Below, one piece after another: positions 26,924-35,381 of a DNA stretch of 64,000 nucleotides. Position 1 is the stretch's first letter. Each line of letters opens with the position of its first letter. The translations under genes and the position numbers were made by a program. Below the pieces are notes generated by a model. That model was not told where the DNA came from. It worked only from the letters and a program-made list of their open reading frames with translations, and made no database searches. Source of the DNA: Paenibacillus sp. BJ-4 (GTDB lineage Bacteria; Bacillota; Bacilli; Paenibacillales; Paenibacillaceae); assembly GCF_020404765.1 (NCBI RefSeq), contig NZ_JAIVEM010000135.1:1-64000 (forward strand). Reading direction: 5' to 3'.

Positions 26924-26958
26924 AAACAGTCCTTCACATCTGTGTGGAGGGCTGTTTG
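26924..26958 (+). terminator. Terminator after antiporter gene
   Basis: AAACAGTCCTTCACA/TGTGTGGAGGGCTGTTT stem, then GTTGTGTTATTTT. Confidence 0.7.
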
Positions 26959-27106
26959 TTGTGTTATTTTATAGGTTGGGAATCTGTTAAAAAATTGACA
27001 CTATCATTCTACAAAATTAGATTATGATATTGTCGTTAGATGTTGATGTATGATGGATAACAGTGAGTTTTTAAGATTGAAGTCACCATAATAGGAGAGA
27101 TGTTGA

Positions 27107-28228
27107 ATGAAACCGGAAGTTTTGCCACAGCGCGCAGCAGCTCGCAGGCAGAAAAATAAAAAGAAGAAACGAAAGGGTAGATTCGGTCGCTTTGTGCTGC
27201 GACTTTTTATAGTCTTCCTGCTAGCAGGAATAGGAGGCGCGGCGTGGCTATTCTTAACCCCCTCTGGCAAGGATATGCGCTATTTGGCCGCCGATACGCT
27301 GATTACTACTCAACATCGCCACTGGGCGAAATATTTTATCGGTGAAGAGGAGGCGCAAAAGCGTGTGGCCGAATACTCGGCTCGTTTTGAGCAGATGGGC
27401 GAGGAGAAGGACAGGCATACGATCAAGCTGCCTGATCTGACACCGACCAAGTTGCAGCAAACGCCGCTGGTTGAAGTGGAAGAGGTATCAGGTCGGAATT
27501 ATCATGGCTACGTGATGACAGTGAATGATCCCACTAAAATCAGACTCGGGATCCCTGCCAAGGTTGGCAGGGGAGAACGGGTATCCAGCATGGTCGAGCG
27601 CTTAGGAGCCGTTGCTGGCGTAAACGGCGGCGGATTTGCCGATCCCAACTGGAACGGAAATGGCTTTAAACCGATCGGTGTTGTCATCTCCCAGGGTCAG
27701 ATATACTACAACGATATGGGGAAAAATGCTTCAGCCCAAATCGTAGGTATTGATAAGCAGGGAAAAATGATTGCCGGGCACTATTCACTATCTGAATTGT
27801 CCAAAATGAACGTGCAAGAAGCAGTCACCTTTCAGCCACGTTTAATCGTGAATGGTAAAGGTCTGATTCGCAATGCCAGTGAAGGATGGGGAATTGCTCC
27901 TCGCACTGCAATGGGGCAAAGAGCAGACGGCGCGATTCTTTTCGTGACCATTGACGGGCGTCAGCCGGGTTACAGCATCGGTGCTAATTTGTACGATATG
28001 CAAAATATTTTACTTAAACACGGAGCCGTTATTGGTGCTAATCTGGATGGTGGATCATCGACCGTGCTCGTTAAGGATCATGCTATAATCAATAAACCTT
28101 CTTCTGAATATGGCGAGCGGTATTTGCCGACAGCGTTTCTCGTATTTGAGCATCCAGAGAACGTCAGTATTCCGAACATTTGGGCAGGTCTGAATCCTGG
28201 AGACATTGACGCAGCCAAAAAGAGATAG
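27107..28228 (+). CDS. Phosphodiester glycosidase-family (NAGPA) protein
   Basis: 373-residue exported or membrane-anchored protein. A very basic cytosolic start (about 28 residues, many Lys/Arg) precedes one hydrophobic segment (FVLRLFIVFLLAGIGGAAWL). A C-terminal phosphodiester-glycosidase (YigE/NAGPA) domain occupies about 125-355, with GVNGGGFADPNW, KPIGVVISQG, APRTAMGQRADG, FVTIDGRQPGYS and ANLDGGSSTVLV. In Bacillales such domains probably remodel cell-wall polymers or exopolysaccharide. The following stalk-domain gene starts 37 bases later, so they likely form an operon. Confidence 0.82.
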   Translation: MKPEVLPQRAAARRQKNKKKKRKGRFGRFVLRLFIVFLLAGIGGAAWLFLTPSGKDMRYLAADTLITTQHRHWAKYFIGEEEAQKRVAEYSARFEQMGEEKDRHTIKLPDLTPTKLQQTPLVEVEEVSGRNYHGYVMTVNDPTKIRLGIPAKVGRGERVSSMVERLGAVAGVNGGGFADPNWNGNGFKPIGVVISQGQIYYNDMGKNASAQIVGIDKQGKMIAGHYSLSELSKMNVQEAVTFQPRLIVNGKGLIRNASEGWGIAPRTAMGQRADGAILFVTIDGRQPGYSIGANLYDMQNILLKHGAVIGANLDGGSSTVLVKDHAIINKPSSEYGERYLPTAFLVFEHPENVSIPNIWAGLNPGDIDAAKKR

Positions 28229-28264
28229 ATCCGGAATACAATAGACCATTGAAGTGAACGGAGA

Positions 28265-29284
28265 ATGATGATGAAGCTAAACCGAGGAAGATTTCAACGA
28301 TTGCTTGCCGCCTTGTTTATGCTATCCTTACTCTTTACGGCAATGCAGCAAGGAGTTGTCGAAGCTGCCGGACAGGGAGAGACTGTGACTCCATCAACCC
28401 AATCGATGCAGGTAACGAATGTAGTCGTCAACGGACAGCCATTAAATTCAAAGACAAAACCTATGTTGATCAACGGAAAGCTGATGGTTCCGCTTAAGCC
28501 TTTTGCCGAAGCAGTGGGTGCGACCTATCAGTGGGATGTCAAAAAGAAGCTGGTTATGCTAAAAAAGTGGGCAGAACTCGTGCAGCTTAAGGAACGATCA
28601 CGCAAGAACGAGCAGCAACTCACCTATGAAGTGTCAGGTAAAGAAGTGTATATCCCACTGCGGGATGTGTCGGTCGATTTGGGTTATACATTGGAGAAGA
28701 CAAACACACATATACAGGTACAGCCGCCGATCCATGGTGCAATAAAAAAACAAATATACGAGGGGGACCTGGTGACAGCGCGTAAAGCGTTAATCCGTAT
28801 AGACAGCCGTTCTATCCATCCTTATATCGAAGCACATTTTCCCAACACCGAACTCTTGTCTAGTGTCCATATGTTCCCTCAAGGAGAAGCATTACGGTAT
28901 TTTACAGTGAATGGGGACGTGCTGAGTTTGGTTGAAGTGAAGGACGGTTTTCCGCTTGTCACCTATCAAGGGTATGTGGGAGCCCCCTTTGGCAAAGAAT
29001 TTACGATGGATTACGATCCACTGGAGCTTTTTTTAAAAAATAAAGCCAAAAATCAGTGGGGAACTTATCCGAGATTAAATAAGCCGCTGGTCTATGAGTT
29101 TACTACAGGATGGGGAGACAGCAGCACTACTTATTACGGGCGTATTACTACGGATAATAAAGAAGAGCAGCTGGGTAAGGTGGTAAATTTAGGAACTGAA
29201 CTTCCCTCTGATACCAAGCAGATCATGAAAACCTTCAAACTGCCATGGGAATCACGGACAGATGCCCAATACGCGATGGAATAA
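28265..29284 (+). CDS. Exported copper-amine-oxidase-N (stalk) domain protein
   Basis: 339 residues with a signal peptide (basic start, then LLAALFMLSLLFTAMQQGVVEAA). The copper amine oxidase N-terminal-like 'stalk' domain follows (about 45-150: NGQPLNSKTKPMLINGKLMV, PLKPFAEAVGATYQW, YIPLRDVSVDLGYT). The remaining 190 residues match no known family. No copper-oxidase catalytic domain is present. Three ATGs in a row; the first (28265) is used here. Probably co-transcribed with the phosphodiester glycosidase. Confidence 0.75.
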   Translation: MMMKLNRGRFQRLLAALFMLSLLFTAMQQGVVEAAGQGETVTPSTQSMQVTNVVVNGQPLNSKTKPMLINGKLMVPLKPFAEAVGATYQWDVKKKLVMLKKWAELVQLKERSRKNEQQLTYEVSGKEVYIPLRDVSVDLGYTLEKTNTHIQVQPPIHGAIKKQIYEGDLVTARKALIRIDSRSIHPYIEAHFPNTELLSSVHMFPQGEALRYFTVNGDVLSLVEVKDGFPLVTYQGYVGAPFGKEFTMDYDPLELFLKNKAKNQWGTYPRLNKPLVYEFTTGWGDSSTTYYGRITTDNKEEQLGKVVNLGTELPSDTKQIMKTFKLPWESRTDAQYAME

Positions 29285-29315
29285 GTTAAGAGTCGCACTG
29301 GTAGATGAAAAATAC

Positions 29316-29366
29316 AAAAAGCGTGTATCGTTGAAGTTAACATAACTTCCCGGTACGCGCTTTTTT
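29316..29366 (+). terminator. Bidirectional terminator
   Basis: AAGCGTGTATCG/CGGTACGCGCTT with inner GAAGTTA/TAACTTC, A-run before and TTTTTT after; between convergent genes. Confidence 0.8.
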
Positions 29367-29407
29367 GATGAAATGGGTATTGATATTTCGTTGTGTTCAA
29401 GCTTTTA

Positions 29408-29947
29408 TTAAGCGTCATTTTCTGCTTCGAGAAACACGGAGATGAGAACGCGAGCGTTGCTTTCTCCCACGTTTTTGACATAATGGGGTATGGCTGCTCT
29501 CCAGCTAAAGGAATCTCCTGCTTGGAGGGTAGCTGAATCCTCACCTTGCTCTACATACACCGTACCCTCCAAAATATAATGAATTTCATCTCCCGCATGA
29601 GCATGCTCTTCTTCTGTCGATGAGCCTGGCGGCATGTCCACCAGCATCATTTTAACGTTACCCTGGCCACCTAAATGGTCGACCTGAAGGTTGTTTTTAC
29701 CATACACCGTTTTACGGCGCTCGTCCTTGCGAATGACCCGCATTCGTTCCTCTTCTTTAAGAAGCAGAAAAGCGAGAGGGACCCTAAGCGCATTAGCGAT
29801 GCTGTCCAGTGTAGCAATGGAAGGAGAGGTTTTATTGTTTTCCACCTGGCTCATAAATCCTTGTGATAGTCCGGTTCGTTCACATATTTGCTGAATGGAT
29901 AAATTTTTACGTTTACGTGCGGCCCTTATGTTGCATCCTATACCCAT
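29408..29947 (-). CDS. XRE-cupin transcriptional regulator
   Basis: 179 residues: an N-terminal HTH_XRE domain (about 5-62, LSIQQICERTGLSQGFMSQV, SPSIATLDSIANALRVP) and a C-terminal cupin (about 105-175, HAHAGDEIHYILEG, GDSFSWRAAIPHYVKN). This architecture (PuuR/SutR-like) senses a small metabolite. The gene is divergent from the catDE-like operon, so it may control it, but the intergenic is 268 bases. Start ATG with AAAGGAGGAAAGCTCT. Confidence 0.87.
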   Translation of the reverse strand: MGIGCNIRAARKRKNLSIQQICERTGLSQGFMSQVENNKTSPSIATLDSIANALRVPLAFLLLKEEERMRVIRKDERRKTVYGKNNLQVDHLGGQGNVKMMLVDMPPGSSTEEEHAHAGDEIHYILEGTVYVEQGEDSATLQAGDSFSWRAAIPHYVKNVGESNARVLISVFLEAENDA

Positions 29948-30065
29948 AGAGCTTTCCTCCTTTAAGGGAATATAATGTATACTAATTTAATATTTATCAT
30001 ACCAAATATTTTGTTGACAGACTATAGTTTCTTATGATAAATTCACATTACAAAATAATTATTCC

Positions 30066-30155
30066 TATTACTAATAATTTGAGTATGATTCGTATAAATA
30101 TGTTGCAGCATGGATTCGAATTGTAATTGTTTTTTTAGCCGAATTATTAGTAATA
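30066..30155. promoter_or_regulatory. Perfect 14-base inverted repeat upstream of catDE-like genes
   Basis: TATTACTAATAATT (30066-30079) and AATTATTAGTAATA (30142-30155) are exact inverse copies, 62 bases apart, in the divergent intergenic region. The TACTAAT/ATTAGTA core resembles operators of HxlR/DUF24 (YodB/CatR-type) thiol-sensing repressors, from memory. A TATAAAT (30093-30099) lies between the arms. Confidence 0.5.
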
Positions 30156-30215
30156 TAAATTAATTATTTATATACACTTGTGAGTGTGAAAAACAAACAG
30201 AATGGAGAGATAAAC

Positions 30216-30629
30216 ATGAGTTCAGCAAGCAGAAATATTTCTACAATTATGCGGGTGGCGCTAGGAATTTTGTTTTTGGCACACGGAATTGCTAAATTTC
30301 AAATGGGGTTGGGTAATGTAGCAGGCTGGTTTTCCAGCATTGGCGTTCCAGGATTTTTAGGTTATGTTGTTGCGGTGATTGAATTGGTCGGCGGAATTGC
30401 ATTAATCCTCGGAGTGCTTACCCGTTATGTATCCGGAATTTTTGTTATTGTATTGATCGGCGCGATTCTCACTGCCAAATTGTCCGGCGGGTTGATGGGG
30501 AATGGTCAAGGTGCCGGCTATGAGCTGGATATTGCTTTTATTTTGGTAGCTCTTCATCTAGTATTTGCACCGACGACCCGCTTGTCTGTGGATTCTTTAT
30601 TCAGCCGTCGTACGTCAACAGAACAATAA
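30216..30629 (+). CDS. catD: DoxX-family membrane protein (CatD-like)
   Basis: 137 residues with four predicted helices and the DoxX family pattern (RVALGILFLAHGIAKFQMG, VAVIELVGGIALILGVLTRY). It directly precedes a catechol-2,3-dioxygenase-like gene (48 bases), the order of B. subtilis catDE, where CatD is a membrane partner of unknown biochemical role in quinone/catechol resistance. ATG 30216 has TGGAGAG; the frame open from 30180 lacks a site. The symbol is given by synteny. Confidence 0.75.
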   Translation: MSSASRNISTIMRVALGILFLAHGIAKFQMGLGNVAGWFSSIGVPGFLGYVVAVIELVGGIALILGVLTRYVSGIFVIVLIGAILTAKLSGGLMGNGQGAGYELDIAFILVALHLVFAPTTRLSVDSLFSRRTSTEQ

Positions 30630-30677
30630 TGTTTGATTAACCAAGTCGTCCAATCCATGTAGAAAGAGGGAAATCCC

Positions 30678-31544
30678 ATGACAGCACATCTTCCTGACAA
30701 TACTAAAATCGGGCAGGTTTCATTAAAGGTTAGTAACTTGGAGCGCTCGGTTCAATTTTATACTGAGGTGGTTGGTTTTCAACTGCTGCGTCAAACGGCG
30801 GATACTGCTGAATTGACGGTCGACGGAAAGCATGCGCTGCTGACCCTAAAATATATTGAAAATGCAGTCATTCTTCCGCGCCAGTCCACAGCCGGATTAT
30901 ACCACTTTGCTATTCTTCTACCGAACCGTGTGGCTCTGGGACTGTCTTTACGTAATCTGCTGGCTCATGAGATTGAAATCGGACAGGGAGACCATGATGT
31001 AAGTGAAGCACTATATATCCATGACCCCGATAATAACGGGATTGAAATCTATGCGGATCGTCCTCGCGATCAGTGGAAAAAAGATATCAATGGGTTTTAT
31101 ATTATGGGTACAGATCCCGTGGATGCGGAAGGCTTAGTTGCGATCTCCGAAAACCTGCCTTGGCAGGGACTGCCGCAGGGAACAGTCATCGGGCATGTCC
31201 ACTTCCATGTGTCTAATTTGCTCAAAGCGCAGCAATTTTATTGCGATGTGCTTGGCTTTGACATTACGTCCCGGTATGGTTTCTCGGCTATGTTTATCTC
31301 CGCAGGAGGTTACCACCATCATATGGGCTTGAATATATGGGCAGGTGAAGGAGCACCTCCAGCTCCCGAGAATGCAGTTGGACTGGATTTTTTTGAATTG
31401 ATTGTACCGGATCAGAAGGAACTAGATGCCGTTGTCGCTCGTTTGACAGCAGCAGGCTATGGAATGCAGGAACGCAATGGTGCCAAGTATGTAGCTGACC
31501 CGTTCCGCATTCAAATTAAACTGGCTAACGGTCAAACCTTGTAA
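30678..31544 (+). CDS. catE: Catechol-2,3-dioxygenase-like VOC protein (CatE-like)
   Basis: 288-residue two-domain vicinal-oxygen-chelate enzyme. The first domain begins KIGQVSLKVSNLERSVQFYT and carries the Glu in NNGIEIYADRP. The second has GHVHFHVSNLLKAQQFY, HHHMGLNIWAG and FFELIVPD. The metal ligands His-His-Glu are identifiable in the second half. B. subtilis CatE (YfiE) is the nearest known relative and opens the catechol ring to detoxify it. Operon with the DoxX gene. Ends at a bidirectional terminator. Confidence 0.85.
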   Translation: MTAHLPDNTKIGQVSLKVSNLERSVQFYTEVVGFQLLRQTADTAELTVDGKHALLTLKYIENAVILPRQSTAGLYHFAILLPNRVALGLSLRNLLAHEIEIGQGDHDVSEALYIHDPDNNGIEIYADRPRDQWKKDINGFYIMGTDPVDAEGLVAISENLPWQGLPQGTVIGHVHFHVSNLLKAQQFYCDVLGFDITSRYGFSAMFISAGGYHHHMGLNIWAGEGAPPAPENAVGLDFFELIVPDQKELDAVVARLTAAGYGMQERNGAKYVADPFRIQIKLANGQTL

Positions 31545-31564
31545 CATGACAGGAACGCAGGCAG

Positions 31565-31610
31565 AAAAGGGTATTCCCATAAGCCATTAGGCTCGGAATA
31601 CCCTTTTTTT
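31565..31610 (+). terminator. Bidirectional terminator, catE / glsA
   Basis: AAAAGGGTATTCC (31565-31577)/GGAATACCCTTTT (31595-31607) perfect stem, T-run on both strands. Confidence 0.9.
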
Positions 31611-31615
31611 GTATA

Positions 31616-32554
31616 CTAGAACAAGCTCCAATCCAAATCCCGAGACATGGTTTCCAGCAAATGTACACCCGCTGTACTGTTGCCCATACGGTTCAGGGAA
31701 GGCCCAACTAATCCAATGCCGTATCGTCCAGGCACCATCGTCATAATGCCGCCGGATACACCGCTTTTGGCAGGCAGTCCGACTTGAATGGCGAACTCTC
31801 CAGAAGCATCATACATACCGCATGTCGTCATAAATGTTTTGGCAATCTGCACATAGCGGCGAGGGATCAAAGGTACGCCCGTAACTGGATCACGGCCGTT
31901 GTAGGCGAGAACGAGCCCCATACGTGCCAAATCCGTACAGTTCATTTTTACAGCGCAATGTCTGAAATAAACCTCCAGCACGTCCTCGACATGACCTCTT
32001 AGAATCCCTTTTTCCATCAGGAAATAAGCAAGAGAACGGTTCAGATGACCTGTGGCAGATTCCGAATCGTAGACATCCTGGTCATATTCCAGCGTGTCAT
32101 TAGAGGCAAGCAGTCGGAAAAATTGCAAAACACGGGCAAACCTTTCTTCGGGGCTGTTCCCGCGAATCAGGGAGGAGACGGCAATGGCTCCAGCGTTAAT
32201 AAGCGGATTAAACGGAATACCTGGCTCGACCAGTTCCAGCTTCAACATGGAATTAAAACGATCGCCCGTAGGCTCCATACCCACCTTGGAAAAGACAACG
32301 TCTTCTCCGTTATCCATCAAGGCCAGAATGAGCGTAAATACTTTTGAGATGCTTTGCATCGTAAATTGGAGTTCCGTATCCCCGGTTACCACGGTCTCAC
32401 CCGCACCATTCATGACAACAATACCCAGCGCTTCCGGCGGTGCTTTGGACAATTCGGGAATATACGCCGCTACCTTGCCATGGATATACTCATGACGGCT
32501 TTGTTCCACCCATTCCGGCAGTTTGGTTTGTAGTCTCTGCCACTCCGATGTCAT
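31616..32554 (-). CDS. glsA: Glutaminase
   Basis: Beta-lactamase-fold glutaminase (GlsA), 312 residues, converting glutamine to glutamate and ammonia in the cytoplasm. The catalytic Ser-x-x-Lys is in FTMQSISKVFTL, followed by NPLINAGAIAVSSLI, ESATGHLNRSLAYF, CAVKMNCTDLARMG, TCGMYDASGEFA and PAKSGVSGGIMTMVPG. Full family length. GAGGAAAAG ribosome site. Single gene. Confidence 0.93.
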   Translation of the reverse strand: MTSEWQRLQTKLPEWVEQSRHEYIHGKVAAYIPELSKAPPEALGIVVMNGAGETVVTGDTELQFTMQSISKVFTLILALMDNGEDVVFSKVGMEPTGDRFNSMLKLELVEPGIPFNPLINAGAIAVSSLIRGNSPEERFARVLQFFRLLASNDTLEYDQDVYDSESATGHLNRSLAYFLMEKGILRGHVEDVLEVYFRHCAVKMNCTDLARMGLVLAYNGRDPVTGVPLIPRRYVQIAKTFMTTCGMYDASGEFAIQVGLPAKSGVSGGIMTMVPGRYGIGLVGPSLNRMGNSTAGVHLLETMSRDLDWSLF

Positions 32555-32691
32555 TTCTTTTCCTCCAGTCGAGTAACCATCCTGTGGTATTGTTATTGTA
32601 GAGCATTAAGTGATAGCTATACACTTATTCTAAAGAAATTTTCGGTCGAAAGACAAGCTCTAATTGGATTGGATGAAAGGAGGTAGATGAC

Positions 32692-33744
32692 TTGTCATCT
32701 AACAATAACTCAACTTTTGATGAAGACTATAATGAGGTATCCAATGGTCGAAGACTTAGAGGTTTCGTACGTAGTGTGCTGGAGCGGGCTGAAGCCTTAT
32801 CGGACAGAAATCCTGAATGGGCTAATTACATATTGGAGCAGTGGGCAAACAATGTGGAGGCAAGCCGAAATGAGCGCTTGAAGCTTGAGCGCACTCGGGA
32901 AAGGCATATACACCTGTTGTTCTCTCAGTCTGCCGCGGGCTCGATGAAGCAAGGACTTTCAGGTGCAGGATTGCGGTATGAAAGTAAGGTAATGTGTTTT
33001 GATGATCTATTTTCCATAGGGCCGTTATGGAAGCTGGAAACACAAGAAGGACAAGAAAACCGCCATAACTGGTTAGCTGAACGGATGGTTCATCATGAAT
33101 TCTTCCATTACGCCAATTGGGAGCATCGTATTGAACAGATGATGACTACTCTTAGTGAAATTTCTGATGATAAGTCGATCACAATCTGGTGTGGGTCTAA
33201 TGCTCATGAGCAGGTTGGATTACGGTTTGCATTATATGTTCTGCGAAACAGGGCTGCTCCTATTCAGGTCATCAATATCACGGATGCCATGAAACAGGAG
33301 TCGAATGAGCGTATAAATGCTGAGAATCCATTCCCATTATCCATGAGTGTGGTGCATTCAAAAGAGATCGAAGGGCTCATTAAGCGAAATGAAAATAAAA
33401 TTCATGTTGTACGCATGGAAGATCGACGACGATACGAACAAGAGTGGCTGGAGCTTAGTGAACAGGATAGTGTGCTGAGATTATGGGACAATGACCAAAT
33501 CGTTCATGTGCCAGTAGATTACTTTGACCAGGCTTTGCTGGATATGATCGCTCAACTACAGCTAGAGAATAATCAGCAATATGTAAATACCGGAAAAATA
33601 ATAGGTGAGGCGTTAACACAATGGCCGCAACTAAGAAGCGATACCTTTTTGGAATATCGGATTCAATATTTAATCGCTCATGGCGAACTTGAATTTCTAG
33701 GGATGCCGGGAATGTTACATCGTTATGCTGTGAAACTAAAGTAG
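32692..33744 (+). CDS. DUF1835 domain protein
   Basis: 350-residue soluble protein with an N-terminal DUF1835 domain (about 65-190: IHLLFSQSAAGSMKQGL, VMCFDDLFSIGPLWKLE, WCGSNAHEQVGLRFALYVL). The C-terminal part resembles the partner domain DUF3658. The function of the family is unknown. TTG start at 32692 with AAAGGAGGTAGATGAC. A decayed relative lies at 1208-1480. It is followed by a weak terminator and then the ADP-ribose operon in the same direction. Confidence 0.75.
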   Translation: MSSNNNSTFDEDYNEVSNGRRLRGFVRSVLERAEALSDRNPEWANYILEQWANNVEASRNERLKLERTRERHIHLLFSQSAAGSMKQGLSGAGLRYESKVMCFDDLFSIGPLWKLETQEGQENRHNWLAERMVHHEFFHYANWEHRIEQMMTTLSEISDDKSITIWCGSNAHEQVGLRFALYVLRNRAAPIQVINITDAMKQESNERINAENPFPLSMSVVHSKEIEGLIKRNENKIHVVRMEDRRRYEQEWLELSEQDSVLRLWDNDQIVHVPVDYFDQALLDMIAQLQLENNQQYVNTGKIIGEALTQWPQLRSDTFLEYRIQYLIAHGELEFLGMPGMLHRYAVKLK

Positions 33745-33753
33745 TAAAACCAC

Positions 33754-33795
33754 GAAACCCAGTCCATACAAGACCAGGGTTTCTCTTTTATTTTT
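33754..33795 (+). terminator. Weak terminator after DUF1835 gene
   Basis: GAAACCC/GGGTTTC stem then TCTTTTATTTTTC. Confidence 0.55.
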
Positions 33796-33894
33796 CAGAC
33801 ATAGGGGGCAATACCCTTCATCTGATTGAATATGGATTTCATGGAGAAGATGTTGACGAGGCTAAACTTATATATTACTATATTGATATTAACA

Positions 33895-33916
33895 TGTTGT
33901 TTTTATCATAACAACA
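33895..33916 (+). promoter_or_regulatory. Inverted repeat overlapping the promoter of the Nudix gene
   Basis: TGTTGTT (33895-33901) and AACAACA (33910-33916) flank TTTATCAT. The repeat overlaps a possible -10 (TATCAT, 33904-33909), with TTGATA (33883-33888) as -35. This is a candidate autoregulatory operator of the NrtR-like protein. Confidence 0.4.
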
Positions 33917-33954
33917 ATAACCTATACCAATATATGAACAGGCAGGTGACACAA

Positions 33955-34860
33955 GTGACAGAAATATCAAAATACAATCCTAACGGCTTGACGGAGGAGC
34001 AATTTCTGGCCGCTTATGATGCAACTCAATACGAACGTCCGTCAGTAACGGTAGATATGCTGCTTTTTACTGTAATGGATCAGCTCCAGCATAATTATCG
34101 CAAGCTGCCGGAGAAGACACTCCAGCTTCTTTTGATCCAAAGAGGGGAGCACCCTTTTATAGGGCAATGGGCGTTGCCCGGTGGTTTTGTGGGTATGGAT
34201 GAAAGCCTCGAAGAAGCTGCACGACGCGAGCTTAAAACCGAAACGAATGTGGATCAGATTTATATGGAGCAGCTATACACTTGGGGAGATGTAGCACGTG
34301 ATCCGCGGATGCGGGTCATCAGCTGCGCTTACATGGCATTGGTAGACCACGATTCCTTGGAGATACAGGCCGGGGACGATGCCGCGGATGCCCGATGGTT
34401 TGAGCTGGATTACAGTGTGGCTCAGGAGACGCGGACGAATCAGCCGGAAGGTTACACGTGGGAGCAAGACATTGACGTTACCCTGAAGCATGGGGACATT
34501 CGCCTGTCAGCCAAAGTAAAAGTGACTGAAATCCTGAAGGGGAAAACCATTGAAATCAAGCGAGAAGTGCTGGAGTCACAGGGAATTGCCTTTGACCATG
34601 CCAAAATTATTGCGTATGGCATCGAGCGTCTGCGCAGCAAAATTGAATATACAGATATTGCATTTCATCTGATGCCCTCCCTATTTACATTGAGTGAGCT
34701 TCAACAGGTGTATGAAATTATTTTGGGTAAAGAGCTGTTGGCTGCGGCCTTCCGCCGTAAAATAGCGGATCTCGTAGACGAGACGAATGAATATAGAAAG
34801 GCGGCTGGACATCGTCCGTCCAAGCTATACCGATTCAAGCCTAGGTCGCGTTTTATATAG
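33955..34860 (+). CDS. NrtR-like Nudix transcriptional regulator
   Basis: 301 residues. The Nudix domain (about 30-170) has the box GGFVGMDESLEEAARRELKT, but it is degenerate: the consensus REUxEExGU reads RELKTETNV, so one catalytic Glu and the Gly are replaced. The C-terminal region (about 225-300: SLFTLSELQQVYEIILGKEL, FRRKIADL, GHRPSKLYRFKPR) looks like the winged HTH of NrtR/NadQ regulators, which bind ADP-ribose or related NAD products and repress NAD-linked genes. GTG 33955 (TEISKYNPNGLT) is the chosen start; the frame is open to 33826 but encodes an implausible hydrophobic, Asn-rich leader. It heads the NADAR-PARG-cysC unit. Confidence 0.8.
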   Translation: MTEISKYNPNGLTEEQFLAAYDATQYERPSVTVDMLLFTVMDQLQHNYRKLPEKTLQLLLIQRGEHPFIGQWALPGGFVGMDESLEEAARRELKTETNVDQIYMEQLYTWGDVARDPRMRVISCAYMALVDHDSLEIQAGDDAADARWFELDYSVAQETRTNQPEGYTWEQDIDVTLKHGDIRLSAKVKVTEILKGKTIEIKREVLESQGIAFDHAKIIAYGIERLRSKIEYTDIAFHLMPSLFTLSELQQVYEIILGKELLAAAFRRKIADLVDETNEYRKAAGHRPSKLYRFKPRSRFI

Positions 34861-34889
34861 TATAAAGGAATATGAAATGAGGAATTGTC

Positions 34890-35381
34890 ATGGAGAAGTT
34901 TACATTTTTTTATCGCAGTCATTCGCCATTTTCACAATGGTATCCCTCTGATTTTGTCGTAGATGGTTTGGAGTTTAACTGCGCGGAGCAATATATGATG
35001 TTTAAAAAAGCGCAGCTTTTTGGGGATGAAGAGGCGGCCCGGAAAATAATGCTGGCATCCACACCTAGGGAGCAAAAGGCCCGTGGTCGTAGTGTACTCG
35101 GGTTTGATCAAACCTTGTGGGATAAGAATTGCCGACAGTTTGTGTATGACGGTAACCATGCCAAATTTACGCAAAATCCGAATCTGCTTAAGTATTTGCT
35201 TAAGACGAAGGGGACCACACTGGTTGAGGCTAGTCCGACAGACACCATTTGGGGTGTAGGCTTGACTGAAAATGATGCCCGCATAAACAACCGCAAGTTA
35301 TGGCGAGGCACGAATTGGCTAGGGGAAATATTGACGAATTTACGTGAGGAACTATTGCAAAAGGAGGAATTGTCATCATGA
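34890..35381 (+). CDS. NADAR-family ADP-ribosyl hydrolase
   Basis: 163-residue NADAR (YbiA/DUF1768) protein. Conserved residues: FYRSHSPFSQWYPS at the start, the Glu-Tyr of FNCAEQYMMFKKAQLF, KARGR, LWDKNC, the SPTDTIWGVGL block and WLGEIL. Members split N-glycosidic bonds of riboflavin intermediates or, as reported for several, remove ADP-ribose from guanine. ATG with ATGAGGAATTGTC upstream, 29 bases after the Nudix gene. Its stop overlaps the next start by four bases (ATGA), so NADAR and PARG are translationally coupled. Confidence 0.85.
   Translation: MEKFTFFYRSHSPFSQWYPSDFVVDGLEFNCAEQYMMFKKAQLFGDEEAARKIMLASTPREQKARGRSVLGFDQTLWDKNCRQFVYDGNHAKFTQNPNLLKYLLKTKGTTLVEASPTDTIWGVGLTENDARINNRKLWRGTNWLGEILTNLREELLQKEELSS

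Noticed and set aside
33826..33954. N-terminal extension of the Nudix regulator
   Set aside because: Hydrophobic, Asn-rich leader overlapping promoter-like elements; the GTG at 33955 fits the family start better.
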